Shown piece by piece: positions 7,564-13,797 of a stretch of 21,724 nucleotides of DNA. Within the stretch, counting starts at the first letter, position 1. Each line of letters opens with the position of its first letter. Position numbers and translations under genes: made by a program. The notes beneath the pieces were generated by a model. That model saw nothing but the letters and a program-made list of their open reading frames with translations. It had not been told where the DNA came from and did no database searches. This DNA comes from CAYMUN01 sp964640775 (GTDB lineage: Bacteria > Patescibacteriota > Saccharimonadia > Saccharimonadales > UBA4665): the NCBI GenBank assembly GCA_964640775.1, contig CAZXIT010000011.1:1-21724 (forward strand), given 5' to 3'.

Positions 7564-8022
7564 TTACTCCGTAACGGTAACGGTGGCTTTCATGTAAGGA
7601 TGCGGCATGCAGTGGATACTGTAGGTGCCGGCTTTCTTAAAGGTGAAGCTGTAGCTCTCACCTTTGCCAATGAGCGGCCCATTGGGTGCGTCAGCTGAAC
7701 CATCATCAGATACCACATTGTGCCGCACGCTGTCCTGATTGGTCCAAGTTACGGTGTCGCCAACTTTGACGGTGATAGCCATGGGGGTAAACATATAGTT
7801 CTCGATACTTACTGCTTTGGTTGCGACTGCACTGCTGGTGCTGGTGTCGGCCTTGGCAGCAGTGTTTGAACTATTGCTGGTGGTTTTAGCTGGGCTTGGG
7901 GTGCTATACCCGCTCGCATTGTCGGTGTTAGACTTTTTGCCGCTAGAAATGGCAATCACGCCGGCAGCTGCCACCACGATTAGCAAGGCGACCCCGATTA
8001 GTATCCCTCTGTTCTGTTTCAT
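7564..8022 (-). CDS. cupredoxin (plastocyanin/amicyanin-like blue copper protein)
   Basis: A 152-aa exported electron carrier. Residues 7-26 are a signal anchor or signal peptide, 27-66 a Ser/Thr/Asn-rich linker, and 70-152 the cupredoxin domain (ENYMFTPMAITVKVGDTVTWTN). All four type 1 copper ligands are present: H101 in VRHNV, and C138, H141 and M144 in HCMPHPYM. The short C-x2-H-x2-M loop is that of amicyanin-type proteins. It heads an operon with the heme-b membrane protein and the His-N-terminal protein, so it probably exchanges electrons or copper with them outside the membrane. AAGGGAG lies 8 nt before the ATG. Confidence 0.93.
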   Translation of the reverse strand: MKQNRGILIGVALLIVVAAAGVIAISSGKKSNTDNASGYSTPSPAKTTSNSSNTAAKADTSTSSAVATKAVSIENYMFTPMAITVKVGDTVTWTNQDSVRHNVVSDDGSADAPNGPLIGKGESYSFTFKKAGTYSIHCMPHPYMKATVTVTE

Positions 8023-8056
8023 AATTGTATCTCCCTTACTCGTGTTAAGCTACTTA

Positions 8057-8062
8057 AGTATA
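8057..8062 (-). promoter_or_regulatory. -10 element of the cupredoxin operon
   Basis: TATACT on the minus strand, about 28 nt of leader to the cupredoxin ATG, with a normal Shine-Dalgarno AAGGGAG in the leader. No clear -35. Confidence 0.45.
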
Positions 8063-8102
8063 ACGCAGGCTGGACATTACTTACACCCCTGCCCGTTTTC
8101 GT

Positions 8103-8119
8103 ACTATACATAGTATACT
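8103..8119 (+). promoter_or_regulatory. -10 and dyad element before the second heme-b-like gene
   Basis: TATACT (8114-8119) ends 8 nt before the ATG at 8128, predicting a leaderless message. It overlaps ACTATACATAGTAT (8103-8116), which contains the inverted repeat ACTAT-AC-ATAGT and matches 13 of 14 bases upstream of the cardiolipin synthase gene. Confidence 0.45.
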
Positions 8120-8127
8120 ATAGACCT

Positions 8128-8775
8128 ATGAACGCTCGCGTCTGTCAGATTATCGCCTGGAGTATCAGCCTTGCCGTTTGTGCTGTGGCCATAGTGGTAT
8201 GGGGCATGAACTATGAGTGGCAGCTATTGCCTATCAACAACTACGTGCTCTTTCCGCTGCTGGGGCTGCTAGCGTTTAGTGTCATGTGGTCGCATTACAT
8301 CGCTGGCGCCATCCGCGAGCTGGCCGGTTTGGATAAAACCACTCTGCGGCGTTATTTTGAGACCACGAGTATGGCCGTGCTGGTGCTAATCTGCCTGCAT
8401 CCTGGGCTGCTTATCTACCAGCGGTTTCGCGACGGCTACGGCCTGCCGCCCCAGAGTTATGAAAGCTATGTGCGGCCGGGGCTTGGCTGGATCACACTGC
8501 TGGGCACTGCCAGCCTGCTTGTTTTTTTGGCTTTTGAGTTTCGCCGTATCTACGGCGAGCGTTCGTGGTGGCATTTTGTCACGGAGGCTGGCGACTTTGC
8601 GATGCTGGCTATCCTATACCATGGTTTTCGCTTGGGCGGCCAGCTGCAAACGGGCTGGTTTCGCTATGTCTGGCTATTTTACACCGTTAGCCTAATGGCC
8701 GTGCTGATTCGCAATTACTATAATAAATACTTTCGCGGCAAGCCGCTCTCGGCACATAAAAAGCCCGCTCGCTAG
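8128..8775 (+). CDS. divergent ferric-reductase-like membrane protein
   Basis: A 215-aa protein with six hydrophobic helices. Its plan matches the heme-b protein at 6792-7559: an RR-containing loop followed by a helix with LH (H91 in ICLHPGLL), then WWHF (H149) and a helix with a second histidine 16 residues on (H165 in LYHGFRLG). The other protein has RR, LH (H98), WWFRLH (H156) and LFH (H169). I therefore call it a remote paralogue of the same heme-b family. It is transcribed away from the cupredoxin operon across a 105-bp intergenic region. It has no soluble redox domain. The basic tail (KPLSAHKKPAR) is probably cytoplasmic. Confidence 0.7.
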   Translation: MNARVCQIIAWSISLAVCAVAIVVWGMNYEWQLLPINNYVLFPLLGLLAFSVMWSHYIAGAIRELAGLDKTTLRRYFETTSMAVLVLICLHPGLLIYQRFRDGYGLPPQSYESYVRPGLGWITLLGTASLLVFLAFEFRRIYGERSWWHFVTEAGDFAMLAILYHGFRLGGQLQTGWFRYVWLFYTVSLMAVLIRNYYNKYFRGKPLSAHKKPAR

Positions 8776-8790
8776 GAGCGGACCTTTTAT
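8764..8790. terminator. bidirectional terminator between the 8128 gene and the 29-aa gene
   Basis: CCGCTC (8765-8770), loop of 5, GAGCGG (8776-8781). On the plus strand ACCTTTT follows; on the minus strand GCTTTTT follows. The plus-strand stop codon lies in the loop. Confidence 0.65.
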
Positions 8791-8799
8791 GATCTTTTG

Positions 8800-8825
8800 C
8801 TAGAGCTGCTGCTCTAGAGCTTTTT
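8800..8825 (+). terminator. second hairpin with T-run on the plus strand
   Basis: CTAGAGC (8800-8806), loop TGCT, GCTCTAG (8811-8817), then AGCTTTTT. It overlaps the stop codon of the minus-strand 29-aa gene. Confidence 0.6.
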
Positions 8826-8903
8826 GAGCCAGCGATCAATTTTTAGCAGCCCCTGATTAGAGGTACTGACTAACTCAAACGTCAAACCATTGCTGGTTTT
8901 CAT
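8814..8903 (-). CDS. small protein, 29 aa
   Basis: MKTSNGLTFELVSTSNQGLL followed by KIDRWLKKL, then TAG. It is not a known family to me. Support for it being real: a TTGACA-N16-TATAAT promoter upstream, GGAAAGG 7 nt before the ATG, and a terminator hairpin with T-run after the stop. The peptide has a basic amphipathic C-terminal helix (LLKIDRWLKKL) and no cysteines. It could bind nucleic acid or membrane, or be a leader for a regulatory RNA. The function is unknown. Confidence 0.6.
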   Translation of the reverse strand: MKTSNGLTFELVSTSNQGLLKIDRWLKKL

Positions 8904-8956
8904 GCGCGAACCTTTCCGTTATTTTTGATTTTTGTTTGTGATCACTAACACTACGT

Positions 8957-8984
8957 ATTATACACGTTTTTGATATTTTGTCAA
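8957..8984 (-). promoter_or_regulatory. consensus promoter for the 29-aa gene
   Basis: TTGACA (8984-8979), 16-nt spacer, TATAAT (8962-8957): both hexamers match the sigma70 consensus exactly. The predicted start near 8950 gives a 47-nt A-rich leader. Confidence 0.8.
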
Positions 8985-9019
8985 AATTATGTATGCACTT
9001 TTTGTTTGAGGATCTCAAT

Positions 9020-9050
9020 ACAATAATAGCCTGCCAGGGTGTGCCGGGCA
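9020..9050 (-). terminator. possible terminator after the 9058 gene
   Basis: TGCC/GGCA stem (9050-9047 with 9035-9032), extended by an inner GG/CC pair across one mismatch, followed by a TATTATTGTATT tail. A modest structure. Confidence 0.35.
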
Positions 9051-9057
9051 AGTCAAA

Positions 9058-9417
9058 TTAAGAATAATCCGTTGTGTTTTTTGCAGAACGCATAGTTGCC
9101 CAGAACAAAGCGACGGCGATAAGGCATAGCAATACGGAGACACCAAACAGCACCGGATTAAAGTGGTGCTTAGGGGCTGCGACTGGGGCTGCAGCAGCTG
9201 TGGCGGCTTGGGTGGAAGCCCCCAAGTTAACGGTCGTCAGAGGCGTATTTTGCAGGGTAATACCCCCGCTGCTGGTCAGGACGCTAGTGGCTGTGCCTGG
9301 CTGGACACTGCCAGTCTGGGCAGCTGGGGCGCCGGTTTGGCCAGTGGCGCCTTGCGGGCTTTGGGTAGAAGTTTGGGTACCAGTGCCAGTTCCGGCTGTA
9401 AGTTGGGATTGCGCCAT
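9058..9417 (-). CDS. Gly/Thr/Gln-rich protein with one C-terminal membrane helix
   Basis: A 119-aa protein starting MAQSQLTAGTG. Residues 1-80 are low-complexity, rich in Thr, Gln, Gly, Ala and Ser; a single hydrophobic helix follows (about 88-108, FNPVLFGVSVLLCLIAVALFW) and a short tail. It looks tail-anchored with a disordered domain. The frame extends to a TTG at 9465, but I choose the ATG at 9417 because TACAAT (9429-9424) ends exactly 6 nt before it, so transcription and translation would start together. It diverges from the bitopic protein at 9528. No function is recognised. Confidence 0.7.
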   Translation of the reverse strand: MAQSQLTAGTGTGTQTSTQSPQGATGQTGAPAAQTGSVQPGTATSVLTSSGGITLQNTPLTTVNLGASTQAATAAAAPVAAPKHHFNPVLFGVSVLLCLIAVALFWATMRSAKNTTDYS

Positions 9418-9423
9418 CTCCCT

Positions 9424-9429
9424 ATTGTA
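9424..9429 (-). promoter_or_regulatory. -10 element fixing the 9417 start
   Basis: TACAAT on the minus strand, 6 nt before the ATG; the predicted transcript start is the A of that ATG. Confidence 0.5.
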
Positions 9430-9527
9430 AAGCAAGACTCCGGATCCTTCCCAAAAACTAATCAACTATGCTTTCTAACACTAGTATTTTGTGATTAAAT
9501 TAACAGCGTATTGTCTGAGGTAACAGG

Positions 9528-10139
9528 GTGAATATGCCAATTATACATAAACAGCTGCTAAAACGGGATCGACGAACCGCCTTTGGAGTGCTGGCCGCAG
9601 CATTAATCATCGCGCTTGGGGGCATCGCAGCCTTCCAGCGGCCGCAGCATGTCCAGGCCTTGGAGCAGGCCGTCACCGTTATCAGTCTGCCGGCTAGCAG
9701 CGTACATGTCGGCCAAGCCGGCCCATTCACTGGCAGTAACGGCCAGCCCGCTGCTGATCCATTAAAAGTTGACAGCGACTGGCGCTGGAGCCATACGGTC
9801 AGCCTAATATTCGACGATATGAAACTGGCAGTCTCCAGCACTGACACGCTGGCTGCCCAAAAAACCCTTGCGCTGACAGTAAACAACTTGGCAGCCGCGC
9901 TGGGCCAGCAAGTTTCAGCCGACCGGGCAGCCATGCCAGCGCCCGCCAAAACTACAGCCAGCCCTCCGCCATCAATCACCAAACTTATTGAAAAACCGGC
10001 TGCTATAGAGACCGCTAAGCGCTACAACATACGGCCGGCTTTAGCAGCCGCTAGCTTGCTGCTGCTAGCAGCAGTCAATATCGGACTGATGGTGTTTAGA
10101 AACCTCAGACAGCTAGAGACCCATCAAACCGATGACTAG
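9528..10139 (+). CDS. two-TM protein with a central exported domain
   Basis: I do not recognise this 203-aa protein. A basic N-terminus (KQLLKRDRR) precedes a hydrophobic helix (about 19-36). A 130-residue region without membrane segments follows, ending in a Pro/Ala/Thr-rich part, and a second helix (about 170-190) precedes a short acidic tail. Both ends are probably cytoplasmic with the middle outside. The start is GTG at 9528 with GAGG 7 nt upstream; an ATG two codons later is an alternative. It overlaps the opposing DUF1761 gene tail-to-tail by 27 nt. Confidence 0.75.
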   Translation: MNMPIIHKQLLKRDRRTAFGVLAAALIIALGGIAAFQRPQHVQALEQAVTVISLPASSVHVGQAGPFTGSNGQPAADPLKVDSDWRWSHTVSLIFDDMKLAVSSTDTLAAQKTLALTVNNLAAALGQQVSADRAAMPAPAKTTASPPPSITKLIEKPAAIETAKRYNIRPALAAASLLLLAAVNIGLMVFRNLRQLETHQTDD

Positions 10140-10532
10140 CGCCATCAGCATAATGGTCACCAGCTCATGAGTAACATTGAGCAGGGTAAGCATCGGCGGG
10201 CGGCCCTCAAAGGCATCATGCGTGATGAAACGCGCACCGGTGAATCCCAGCCACAGCCAAAAAGCCGTTGCCATAGTGTCCTGCAAGAAACTGTCATGAA
10301 AAAACTGGTTTGACAAATAAGCCACGTGCGCCAGGACGTACGCCGTGATCAAACTAACCACTGCTGTCACCGCAATCGGCACCCAGGCACTGCCGCTATC
10401 TTTTTTCATATCGACCTTGGCCAGCTTGATCCATAGGTTGCCAAACACCGGCCGGGCATACCAGATACTGCCCACTACCATCGAGCTCAGCATCGCTAAG
10501 CCAACTGCTAGATAATTCACCTGTACATCCAT
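10113..10532 (-). CDS. DUF1761 family membrane protein
   Basis: A 139-aa protein with four membrane helices. The N-terminal pattern MVVGSIWYARPVFGNLWIKLAKV is the signature of DUF1761 (PF08570), small bacterial membrane proteins of unknown function. GGAGG lies 9 nt before the ATG, one of the clearest Shine-Dalgarno sequences in the window. It is the only gene on its strand between two hairpins, so it is probably monocistronic. Confidence 0.85.
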   Translation of the reverse strand: MDVQVNYLAVGLAMLSSMVVGSIWYARPVFGNLWIKLAKVDMKKDSGSAWVPIAVTAVVSLITAYVLAHVAYLSNQFFHDSFLQDTMATAFWLWLGFTGARFITHDAFEGRPPMLTLLNVTHELVTIMLMALVIGLMGL

Positions 10533-10602
10533 CGCTTAAGACCTCCATTAATTACAGAGATTGTAATCCAAGCGCCAGACTTTTGCCAGTTAATAATTTA
10601 GA

Positions 10603-10616
10603 ACCAGGGGCCTGGT
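10603..10616. terminator. hairpin after the 10629 gene
   Basis: ACCAGG and CCTGGT form a compact hairpin (better read as a 5-bp stem with a 4-nt loop), followed on the minus strand by TCTAAATTATT and on the plus strand by ATATATTT. A weak terminator candidate. Confidence 0.4.
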
Positions 10617-10628
10617 ATATATTTCGGC

Positions 10629-11297
10629 TTAGGCGGCAAACTCTGCTTGGCCGGCAACAATCGCCAAACTGCCATCAGCAGCGGCACGAGCCATAGTTTC
10701 AGCCACGTCAGCCACGACGAGATAAGCTCTCATTTGCTGCTCTTGGCTCAGCTCGTCAAATGGGCGTTTTTTGCGGACTAGTTCGCCGCTATCGCCGAGA
10801 TCAAGCAGCACCTCGTCTCCCAATAGCGTAAAACTCGGATGATCGATGATCGGTACCTGTTCGTGATCTGGCCCTGGAAAATTATCCTGACTATCCTGCG
10901 TCTGCGTTCTCAGCGGATGGAAAAAGGTAATCTCGCTGCGGGGCACGTCTGATTCGCCAGTCGCTCGGGTGCCGACCTGGGTCCTCGGCAGGCCGACCGC
11001 GGCACTGATTTGGGACAGGTTTAGTACGCTGCTATATCGATAATCGGTGCCGGACTGGTCCTGTCCGCTCGTCAAATGCGTTCCAATCTCACGCAAGTTT
11101 CGCGTAACCCCCTCTTTCATTTTTTCGGCGTTCACTTTTTCATATACCCGCCCGCCCAGCACTTGGGCACGTGCTCGCTCCGCCAGAGATAATCCCTCGA
11201 GCGGCCTGGCAGCAACACTGTCAATGACCTCGCGGGTCTGTCGTGCTTGCCGAGTGCTCTTACGACCATACGAATGCGGAGAAGCGTTGATTTTCAT
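10629..11297 (-). CDS. hypothetical soluble protein, 222 aa
   Basis: Not recognised. The N-terminal 30 residues are basic (KSTRQARQTR). A helical part follows (LAERARAQVLGGRVYEKVNAEKMKEG), then a middle region without obvious structure, a strand-like segment (SFTLLGDEVLLDLGD) and a C-terminal helix rich in Ala (QQMRAYLVVADVAETMARAA). There are no cysteines, signal peptide or membrane segments. The start is firmly placed: TTGACA-N17-TAAAAT ends 6 nt before the ATG, so this leaderless gene has one of the strongest promoters in the window. Confidence 0.78.
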   Translation of the reverse strand: MKINASPHSYGRKSTRQARQTREVIDSVAARPLEGLSLAERARAQVLGGRVYEKVNAEKMKEGVTRNLREIGTHLTSGQDQSGTDYRYSSVLNLSQISAAVGLPRTQVGTRATGESDVPRSEITFFHPLRTQTQDSQDNFPGPDHEQVPIIDHPSFTLLGDEVLLDLGDSGELVRKKRPFDELSQEQQMRAYLVVADVAETMARAAADGSLAIVAGQAEFAA

Positions 11298-11303
11298 GAA
11301 AAT

Positions 11304-11332
11304 ATTTTATCAACATAAGCATCATTTGTCAA
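11304..11332 (-). promoter_or_regulatory. strong leaderless promoter
   Basis: TTGACA (11332-11327), 17-nt spacer, TAAAAT (11309-11304), then 6 nt to the ATG at 11297. The transcript is predicted to start at the ATG itself. Confidence 0.8.
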
Positions 11333-11366
11333 CGTGTGCCACGACTCAAACCCAGTGATTACCTGA

Positions 11367-11894
11367 TTAGTGGCTGACGATGTACTCGGCTGCGTCCAGC
11401 AAGTTTCGGGCAGTGTAATCAGCTTCAGGTGCCTGCACATTTGGCTCTCCGGTCTGTACCAGGATAGTCTTGGTGCCGGCATTGATGCCGCAAGTGACAT
11501 CCGATCGCCGGTCGCCAACCATATACATTTCCGATAAATCCAGGTCAAAATCCTTGGCCGCCTGCAGCAGCATCCCCGGCCCCGGTTTGCGCCAGTCGTT
11601 GACGACATTCCAGCCATGCGGCGACATATAGGTTCGCAAGAATTCTAGCCCGCTTGGTGCGACCAGTTCCAGCACCCGATCATTGATTTCCCAAAATTCT
11701 TTTTCACTGATTAAACCTTCAGCAATCCCAGCCTGATTGGTGACGATGATGGCTTTATAGCCATGGTTTGCCAAATGCTGAAGCGCCTCAATCGTGTCCG
11801 GGAAGACCTCGACCTTGTCGACACTATCGACTCGATCATACAGTGGAGTCCCCACCACCAGCGTCGCGTCCCTATCAAAAAACACCACTTTCAT
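11367..11894 (-). CDS. HAD-superfamily phosphatase, GmhB/HisB-N-like
   Basis: A 175-aa HAD subfamily IIIA hydrolase, close to D,D-heptose 1,7-bisphosphate phosphatase and histidinol-phosphatase. Motif I is FFDRDAT (D7 nucleophile, D9 acid/base; the usual DRDGT has Ala for Gly), motif II is VTNQAG (T52), motif III is RKPGPGM (K103) and motif IV is GDRRSD (D128, D132). The zinc loop of GmhB (C-x-H ... C-x-C before RKP) has lost all its cysteines: only H93 remains in MSPHGWNVVNDWRKP. The substrate cannot be given, and heptose synthesis is not indicated by the neighbours. TGC-TATGAT ends 6 nt before the ATG, so the message is leaderless. Confidence 0.88.
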   Translation of the reverse strand: MKVVFFDRDATLVVGTPLYDRVDSVDKVEVFPDTIEALQHLANHGYKAIIVTNQAGIAEGLISEKEFWEINDRVLELVAPSGLEFLRTYMSPHGWNVVNDWRKPGPGMLLQAAKDFDLDLSEMYMVGDRRSDVTCGINAGTKTILVQTGEPNVQAPEADYTARNLLDAAEYIVSH

Positions 11895-11900
11895 TGGCTC

Positions 11901-11906
11901 ATCATA
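11901..11906 (-). promoter_or_regulatory. extended -10 for the HAD phosphatase gene
   Basis: TATGAT on the minus strand with TGC directly before it, 6 nt before the ATG at 11894. No good -35, which an extended -10 can tolerate. Confidence 0.55.
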
Positions 11907-11924
11907 GCAGACTTGCGCTGAACT

Positions 11925-12098
11925 TTAAGCCGGCCTGCTGATCAGTTCGAGAGTATTAGGAGCAGCGAAGACGAAAGAGGCTTTGGCTTTGGGAGCAAAG
12001 ACCATAGTCATGGCCAGAATAAATGCCAAGCCAATCAGCAGGACGATAATTGTTTTGGTGCGGGCTTTAGGCTGGTGATGGTGGGTTAATGCGTGCAT
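11925..12098 (-). CDS. small membrane protein, 57 aa, with His-rich N-terminus
   Basis: Begins MHALTHHHQPKARTK, then one hydrophobic helix (about 16-35, IIVLLIGLAFILAMTMVFA), then a tail containing APKAKASFVF and ending LISRPA. It may be a single-pass protein or a signal peptide with an AKA|S cleavage site that releases a short peptide. Expression signals are good: TATAAT (12138-12133), a 28-nt leader and AGGGAG 9 nt before the ATG. The HxxxHHH cluster could bind a metal, but that is a guess. No family is recognised. Confidence 0.65.
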   Translation of the reverse strand: MHALTHHHQPKARTKTIIVLLIGLAFILAMTMVFAPKAKASFVFAAPNTLELISRPA

Positions 12099-12132
12099 CC
12101 GTTGATTCTCCCTGCTTTACGGCTTTACATAA

Positions 12133-12138
12133 ATTATA
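12133..12138 (-). promoter_or_regulatory. -10 element TATAAT of the 57-aa gene
   Basis: A perfect -10 consensus on the minus strand, placing the start near 12126. It lies just downstream of the metalloprotease stop, so the small gene has its own promoter. Confidence 0.55.
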
Positions 12139-12149
12139 CTCCCTGCAGT

Positions 12150-12875
12150 CTACGCCTTAGTTTTAGGTTGACGATTGACATATTTTTTAACGGTACTGAG
12201 CAGCATGCTGCCGACCAAAACCGAGCCGATGGCGATACCAATAATCATAGAAACGGTGGCGGCCACCCGCAGACCATGCGCAATGGCTAGGTCGGATTGC
12301 AGATGATGTGTGCGGCTGAGCAGCTGGTACCAATCATGGGCTTTGTCGTAGGCTTCGTTGGAGCCTTGCTCTGAAAGCCCAGCCCAGCCGCCAAGCGGCA
12401 GCAGCCGCGCCCGGGCGTCAGCGGCATAGGCTGCCACATCAAATAAGTTGAGACCTAGCCAGGGCAGGCACATCGCCAACGCAAAGTAGCGGCGAGCCTG
12501 CCAAAAACCAAAAATACCGATAATCGGAAATAGGCATTGAAAAATACTCCCGCCAGCAATGTACATAAACTCGCCGAACGGCTGAAATATCAGGTGGCCA
12601 AGCTCATGCATCCCAAAATCAAGCGCCGAAAACGGATTGCCTGTGCGATTGAGGGCAAACCATGGGTCGTGCCAATTTTGAAACAGCATGATACCAAACC
12701 AAATGAGGATTGGCGCTCGCCACCACCACCATTTGCCGTCTGTCCAGACTACCAGCCGTTTTAAAAAACCAAGCGGCTTATTGTAAACCCTACAGCTGGT
12801 GCAGCTGACCGAATCTTGATCATACTCTAGAGTTTTGTGTTTGCAGATAGGGCAGCGCCCTGGGAGTAAAACCAT
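12150..12875 (-). CDS. zinc-ribbon, HELGH membrane metalloprotease-like protein
   Basis: A 241-aa protein. The N-terminus is a zinc ribbon (C8-x2-C11 ... C25-x2-C28, cytoplasmic). Hydrophobic helices follow at about 53-66, 82-123, 128-150 and 205-230. The segment GMHELGHLIF carries H90-E91-x2-H94, the zinc protease motif, at the start of a helix, and N143-x2-D146 in a later helix could supply a third ligand. This arrangement resembles the site-2-protease-like M50/M50B membrane peptidases, but I cannot assign a subfamily. It is the last gene of an operon, only 3 nt after the stop of the DUF2207-like gene, with no ribosome site of its own, so translation is coupled. Confidence 0.72.
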   Translation of the reverse strand: MVLLPGRCPICKHKTLEYDQDSVSCTSCRVYNKPLGFLKRLVVWTDGKWWWWRAPILIWFGIMLFQNWHDPWFALNRTGNPFSALDFGMHELGHLIFQPFGEFMYIAGGSIFQCLFPIIGIFGFWQARRYFALAMCLPWLGLNLFDVAAYAADARARLLPLGGWAGLSEQGSNEAYDKAHDWYQLLSRTHHLQSDLAIAHGLRVAATVSMIIGIAIGSVLVGSMLLSTVKKYVNRQPKTKA

Positions 12876-12878
12876 ATA

Positions 12879-13790
12879 TTACTGCTTGGGTTGGAATTTT
12901 TCGAGCCAGCCGGTGTTAAAGCCAAGCGCTATAGCGTATGGCAAGGCTTTGTTATTGATAATGCCCCTGGTGGTTTCAGTGTCAAATTTGAGATTGTCAG
13001 CCTCTACGACTTCGATGTAGTGGCGATAGCCCTCGATATCCGACCAGACCAGTTTTAGTTTTGGTGTGCCGAGCCACGGCTCACCGGCAATTTTTTGGTA
13101 TTTGCTGTACAGTACCGCCGCAAAAATAAAATAGGCTGGCGAGGCGATCAATAAAAAAGTTGCCGTCACTATAATTCCTGTACCGGTATGCGGACGAAAG
13201 GCCAAAATTGGAAACAGCAGCATCAGCATGATCATAATAAATACCAGCCGGTGAAATGATCGTTTCAGCTGTTCTTTAGTTGTTGCTAGATATCCCGCTT
13301 CTTGCAATTGCTGCTTGAGGACTACCTCGGCCAGCGGTCTGGTTTTTTTGAGCAGTTTCAGTGTCAGCGGCCGGCCGCTCTGCTCGCGGACGGTGTCGAG
13401 TATAAAGTGCTCAAATTTTTTAAGATCCGCCGGCACCGGCCGCTCAGTCGTGACCAGCATGTCGCCGCCTTGTTCGGTAATTGTCAGCAGACCTTGCTGT
13501 TCGAGCTGGACGATGGTACCAAAAATCTCTCCTAAACTAAGCTTGCTGTCAAACAAAAATCCCATCTCGGCGGGGGTCAGATGATCTGGCGGGTCGTACT
13601 CAGCAACAATAGTTTTTTGATGCAGCAGCCGCAATCGATCAGCCTTTTTATTGGCGTGGGCGACCACGACAGTCACCAATTTTATCGGCAGATAGACAAA
13701 TAGATAAAACGGCAGAGCTATGAGTATCAAAGACGAGGCAACTGCTGGAAAACCTGAAAGCTCTCCCGAGAATGCAAGTGCCAAGATCAT
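12879..13790 (-). CDS. DUF2207-like membrane protein lacking the N-terminal ectodomain
   Basis: A 303-aa protein. One or two helices (about 15-45) precede a cytoplasmic part with EYDPPDHLTPAEMGFLFD, and two more helices (about 185-204 and 207-230) precede a C-terminal domain with LPYAIALGFNTGWLEKF. Both segments are hallmarks of the C-terminal half of DUF2207 (YciQ-type) proteins, which normally begin with a large exported domain of about 200 residues that is absent here. The middle section (IFGTIVQLEQQGLLTI) looks like a winged helix. It lies 7 nt after the DUF1003 gene and 3 nt before the metalloprotease gene; GAGG precedes the ATG. The function of the family is unknown. Confidence 0.78.
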   Translation of the reverse strand: MILALAFSGELSGFPAVASSLILIALPFYLFVYLPIKLVTVVVAHANKKADRLRLLHQKTIVAEYDPPDHLTPAEMGFLFDSKLSLGEIFGTIVQLEQQGLLTITEQGGDMLVTTERPVPADLKKFEHFILDTVREQSGRPLTLKLLKKTRPLAEVVLKQQLQEAGYLATTKEQLKRSFHRLVFIMIMLMLLFPILAFRPHTGTGIIVTATFLLIASPAYFIFAAVLYSKYQKIAGEPWLGTPKLKLVWSDIEGYRHYIEVVEADNLKFDTETTRGIINNKALPYAIALGFNTGWLEKFQPKQ

Positions 13791-13797
13791 GCTCGCC

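Noticed and set aside
9418..9465. TTG start at 9465 for the tail-anchored protein
   Set aside because: The 16 extra codons lie upstream of a -10 hexamer placed exactly for the ATG at 9417.
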